A stretch of DNA of 35,419 nucleotides from Candidatus Gastranaerophilales bacterium (GTDB lineage: Bacteria > Cyanobacteriota > Vampirovibrionia > Gastranaerophilales > Gastranaerophilaceae): contig CALUYW010000019.1 in assembly GCA_944325105.1 (NCBI GenBank), forward strand, positions 1 to 35,419, given 5' to 3'. The position numbers were made by a program, and so were the translations under genes. The notes below the pieces were generated by a model, which was not told where the DNA came from, did no database searches, and was given only the letters and a program-made list of their open reading frames with translations. Each line of letters opens with the position of its first letter. Positions within the stretch are counted from its first letter, which is position 1. Positions 31,799-35,419 of the stretch are shown in pieces.

Positions 31799-32524
31799 AT
31801 GAAAATAGCGGTTATCTCAGACATTCACGCAAACACACTGGCACTTGATGCAGTATTGGAGCAAATTGATAAAATCGGTGTTGATAGAGTTTTTTGCCTT
31901 GGCGATATTTTAATAGCAGGCTATGACCCAAACGGCACGGCGCAAAAGATTTTAAACATTAAAAACCTTGAAATAATCCAAGGCAACACTGACAAAATGG
32001 TTGCAAACTACAGTGAAGAGCTTTTTGAAAAAGCAAAAAACAAATTTCCCTGCATGGGCTATGCTCTAAGAGAAGATTTAAAAATAGTTGATAAAAAATA
32101 TATAGACTTTGTAAAAAATCTGCCCGAGAAAAAATATATTGAATCAAACAATCTTAAAATACAGCTTGTGCACGGTTCGCCAAGGGCACAGGATGAGAAT
32201 ATTTATCCTAATTTAGACTTGGAAAATGTAGAGCAGATTGTTGCAGATTCTGAAGCAGAACTTATTTTGTGCGGACACACTCACATTCCCTGCGGTTATT
32301 CCTTAAACTCAGGAAAAACCGTAGTAAACGTAGGCTCTGTAGGACGCTCAATGACAGAAGATAAAATGCCATACTGGGCATTGCTTCAAATCAACGACGA
32401 TGCTACATTTCAAATTGAGCACAAAAGTACAAAATATGACAACACAAAAGTAAGCAATCTTATAAAAGAAAGAGGCTTTCTGCACAGTGATGAGCTTGCA
32501 AGAATGTATCTAAGGGGAGAGTAA
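31799..32524 (+). CDS. YfcE/MJ0936-like calcineurin-fold metallophosphoesterase
   Basis: This 241-residue cytoplasmic phosphoesterase has the two-metal site residues D8 and H10 (ISDIHAN), D36 (CLGDI), N63 (QGNTD), H125 (VHGSP) and H160/H162 (CGHTHIP). GYDPNG after the third motif resembles the GYGPNP of the diadenosine-tetraphosphatase-like YfcE group, which act on phosphodiesters or small nucleotides. The substrate is unknown. The gene is followed after four bases by a TPR-protein gene, with which it is cotranscribed. Its own start seems to be leaderless. Confidence 0.88.
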   Translation: MKIAVISDIHANTLALDAVLEQIDKIGVDRVFCLGDILIAGYDPNGTAQKILNIKNLEIIQGNTDKMVANYSEELFEKAKNKFPCMGYALREDLKIVDKKYIDFVKNLPEKKYIESNNLKIQLVHGSPRAQDENIYPNLDLENVEQIVADSEAELILCGHTHIPCGYSLNSGKTVVNVGSVGRSMTEDKMPYWALLQINDDATFQIEHKSTKYDNTKVSNLIKERGFLHSDELARMYLRGE

Positions 32525-32528
32525 TCTT

Positions 32529-33710
32529 ATGAATGATGTATACAACCTACACCAAGCGGCAAACGATGAACTCATAAAAGGCAACGAAGAAAAGGCTATT
32601 GAAATCTATACAAAAATCGTAGAACTTGCCCCCGGCGATGAAACTGCTCTTTCTCAGCTAATGGATTTATATCTTGAGCGCGATAAGTTTATGTATTATT
32701 TAACACGCGCAAATGTAAACATTGTTCAAAATAAATATGAACATGCCATAAACGATGTAAAAAAAGCACTTAACCTTGAGTCTCAATCGGTTGATGCACT
32801 AAGAAAACTTGGCCGCTTATACAAAGTTACAGGCAAAAATCTGCGCGCCGTGGATGAATTTTTAAAAATCATTGACATTGACGCCACTCAAAAAGATGCA
32901 TACATTGAACTTATTGACCTGTATTCAAAAGAAGACAGCCCCGAGAGCGCCATTGGCATAGCAAAAAAAGCTCTTGCACAGTTTAGCAATGACAGTGAAT
33001 TTAAAAATATCCTTGCTAACTTGTATTTTAAAATGAATGACTACAAAAACGCACTTGAAGTTGTTGAAGATGGTTTTTTAAAGACTAAAATTCTTCTGCA
33101 AAATGAACAAAATGACAAAGCAAGAGAGATTTTAGACAAAATTAAAGAAGATAAAAACCTCTATAAAGAACAAGACAAAGAGCAGCTTGCAACATATTAT
33201 CTGCTTGAGGCACAGTACTACTACAACAAGCAAGAGTTTGAACAGGCGCTTGATTTTGTTGAAAAATACACGGACATTAGCCTGCCAAATGCACTTTCTT
33301 TCCAAATGAAGGCTTTAATTTATGAGGGTATGGAGGATGAATTTAAATCCGCATACAACTGGGGCTACTGCTACAAAGTAAGAAAACGCTTTGATGAAGC
33401 TATAGTTGAATTTACTCACGCTCACAACGCAAACCCAAATGATAAAAATACCCTAATTGAGCTTGCTAATCTTTATGCAAATAACGGCGAAAAGTTTGCC
33501 TCAATGGAATATTGGAAAAAAGTTTATGAAATAGATAACGACAAACGCGCAGGGCAGATTTTAGGCGATTTTTACTACGAACAAGGTGATTTAAAACTTG
33601 CACAATACTACGGTAAAGTGATTGAAAAAAGCTCGCAAAAAGAAGCAACATACGAAGATGAAGGGTTTCTTGAGAAGATTATAAGCTTCTTTTCAAAGAA
33701 AAAACATTAA
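32529..33710 (+). CDS. Tetratricopeptide-repeat protein
   Basis: This 393-residue cytoplasmic protein consists almost wholly of TPR helix pairs. The clearest are about 5-38 (KGNEEKAIEIYTKIVELAP), 73-106 (YEHAINDVKKALNLESQ), 107-140 (AVDEFLKIIDIDATQKDAYIEL), 141-174 (PESAIGIAKKALAQFSN), 219-252 and 290-320 (FDEAIVEFTHAHNANPNDKNT). It ends in a short basic tail, FFSKKKH. TPR arrays are protein-binding scaffolds; the partner is unknown, but cotranscription with the metallophosphoesterase suggests a link. GGGGAGAG precedes the ATG. Confidence 0.88.
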   Translation: MNDVYNLHQAANDELIKGNEEKAIEIYTKIVELAPGDETALSQLMDLYLERDKFMYYLTRANVNIVQNKYEHAINDVKKALNLESQSVDALRKLGRLYKVTGKNLRAVDEFLKIIDIDATQKDAYIELIDLYSKEDSPESAIGIAKKALAQFSNDSEFKNILANLYFKMNDYKNALEVVEDGFLKTKILLQNEQNDKAREILDKIKEDKNLYKEQDKEQLATYYLLEAQYYYNKQEFEQALDFVEKYTDISLPNALSFQMKALIYEGMEDEFKSAYNWGYCYKVRKRFDEAIVEFTHAHNANPNDKNTLIELANLYANNGEKFASMEYWKKVYEIDNDKRAGQILGDFYYEQGDLKLAQYYGKVIEKSSQKEATYEDEGFLEKIISFFSKKKH

Positions 33711-33807
33711 GAAGTATGAAGTTATTTTTCTAAAATAAGCAATTTTAGATATTAAATTTCCTTTATATAAGAGTAGGTATTATACGAAGATATAAAGGAG
33801 AAAAACT

Positions 33808-34212
33808 ATGGAATTAGTATCAACACAAACAACTCAAGCAAAAGTCGGATCTGAAGGCAAATGTGGGTTGCCCCAAATTTGCGTTTGCGAAGATGGTGTA
33901 ACAAAAATTGATAGAAAACTGGAATCAATTTTTTACAACATACCAAAAACAACATTTAAAGAAACAACAGGCAAGATTGCAGACGGAATTTTAGGTGGAA
34001 CACTAGGTAATAAGGGAACAATCCAATTAGGAATGGATATTGCGGAAAATATCCCCGATGAAACTAAAGAAGCAATGAAAGAAATTGCAGGCGGTATATT
34101 TGGAGGAGCAGTAGGAACAGTACTATCAAATACAACAGCCAGAACCAAAGAAACTTCAAAAGAAATCGCGGGCGGTATATTTAGAGGAGCAGTAGGTAAA
34201 CTACTTAAATAA
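33808..34212 (+). CDS. Glycine-zipper repeat protein of unknown function
   Basis: 134 residues, not recognised. The N-terminal third has a cysteine group (C19, C25, C27: GKCGLPQICVCEDG). The rest has three degenerate 20-residue units: FKETTGKIADGILGGTLG (from 50), TKEAMKEIAGGIFGGAVG (from 86) and TKETSKEIAGGIFRGAVG (from 113). GGIFGGAVG is a glycine-zipper pattern (G-x3-G spacing) that packs helices in membranes or oligomers. There is no signal peptide. AAAGGAG seven bases before the ATG gives a strong ribosome-binding site, and a terminator follows, so this is a real, probably well-expressed gene. The candidates are a membrane-active peptide precursor or an assembly protein. Confidence 0.75.
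   Translation: MELVSTQTTQAKVGSEGKCGLPQICVCEDGVTKIDRKLESIFYNIPKTTFKETTGKIADGILGGTLGNKGTIQLGMDIAENIPDETKEAMKEIAGGIFGGAVGTVLSNTTARTKETSKEIAGGIFRGAVGKLLK
33955..34203 (+). repeat. Three degenerate 60-base coding repeats
   Basis: Units start at 33955, 34063 and 34144. The second and third share GGCGGTATATTT followed by GAGGAGCAGTAGG with few differences; the first is more diverged. Spacing is 108 and 81 bases, multiples of three, so the reading frame is kept. Confidence 0.75.
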
Positions 34213-34240
34213 AGAAAAACAATAAACCCATGCAGAAACT

Positions 34241-34278
34241 AAAAAAGAACTCCCTAAAACAGAGAGTTCTTTTTTTTA
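34241..34278. terminator. Bidirectional terminator between the glycine-zipper gene and the rRNA operon
   Basis: AAAAAGAACTC pairs with GAGTTCTTTTT around an 11-base loop, with a T-run after it on the plus strand and another on the minus strand. It ends the 33808-34212 transcript and also the rRNA operon just past 5S. Confidence 0.85.
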
Positions 34279-34286
34279 AATATAAG

Positions 34287-34402
34287 ATCTGGCAGCAACT
34301 TATCTTCCCGGGAGGCTACCCTCCGAGTATTGTCAGCGCGAGTAGTCTTTACGACCGTGTTCGGGATGGGAACGGGTGGAGTCCTACCGCTTGGCCACCA
34401 GA
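34287..34402 (-). rRNA. rrf: 5S ribosomal RNA
   Basis: Read on the minus strand, it begins TCTGGTGGCCAAGCGGTAGG and contains CACCCGTTCCCATCCCGAAC, then ACGGTCGTAAAGACTACT. It ends with GGGAGGGTAGC-like closing helices and GCTGCCAGA. The 5' TCTGG pairs with the 3' CCAGA. Length is about 116 bases. It follows 23S by about 90 bases with no tRNA between. Confidence 0.95.
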
Positions 34403-34494
34403 AAACCTGATGTCATGCAGCTTATTCAGCCTGCACGCTGAAAGTTGCACAGATAATATAAAACCGATGTATTTTCCTTAACCAATATGGTTAT

Positions 34495-35419
<925 letters not shown>

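Noticed and set aside
34403-34494. A tRNA between 23S and 5S
   Set aside because: The spacer is about 90 bases but has no cloverleaf, T-loop or CCA-type end.

Overview
The window is a low-GC bacterial chromosome segment that most likely comes from a non-photosynthetic relative of cyanobacteria (Melainabacteria/Vampirovibrionia, probably a gut Gastranaerophilales type). This is an inference from two genes: an OmpR-type response regulator that reads like cyanobacterial RpaB along its whole length, and a prepilin whose N-terminus has the FTLAEVLITLAIIGVVAAMT pattern common in that lineage. No photosynthesis gene is present.

Bases 1-6,000 are an accessory, very AT-rich defence island. It holds the tail of a probable DUF4143 ATPase, a two-gene Gabija system (gajA, an OLD-type ATPase-TOPRIM nuclease, and gajB, a UvrD-like helicase), a 419-base non-coding stretch, a small unknown gene, and a Panacea-domain antitoxin overlapping a probable toxin. 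A strong bidirectional terminator near 6,000 closes it. Next come a nitroreductase and a DUF5672 gene broken near its start by an apparent one-base deletion.

From 7,400 to 21,200 the content is mostly housekeeping: leuD-leuB; a small winged-helix gene; the classic rpmF-plsX-fabH-fabD-fabG lipid-synthesis operon ending in an exported ankyrin protein; pheS; a large GT-C-like membrane protein coupled to a Spy-like exported protein; rpmI-rplT; a type IV prepilin; an iron alcohol dehydrogenase; and the RpaB-like regulator followed by an M14 carboxypeptidase.

From 21,300 to 30,700 the window has a lineage-specific coiled-coil protein, gatD overlapping proS, and a tightly packed five-gene cluster for the membrane arm of a complex-I-like machine (nuoJ-K-L-M-N order). 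Several residues considered essential for proton transfer in that arm are replaced, and the peripheral arm is absent from the window. A small exported protein follows. From 30,700 to the end are ispG, a metallophosphoesterase and TPR pair, an unusual three-repeat glycine-zipper protein, and the 3' part of an rRNA operon (5S and about 925 bases of 23S, minus strand).

The points most worth a second look are the divergent complex-I-like module, the Panacea partner of unknown family, the Gabija operon and its possible third gene, the glycine-zipper repeat protein, the disrupted DUF5672 gene, and two genes whose extended -10 boxes lie so close to the ATG that their mRNAs should be leaderless.
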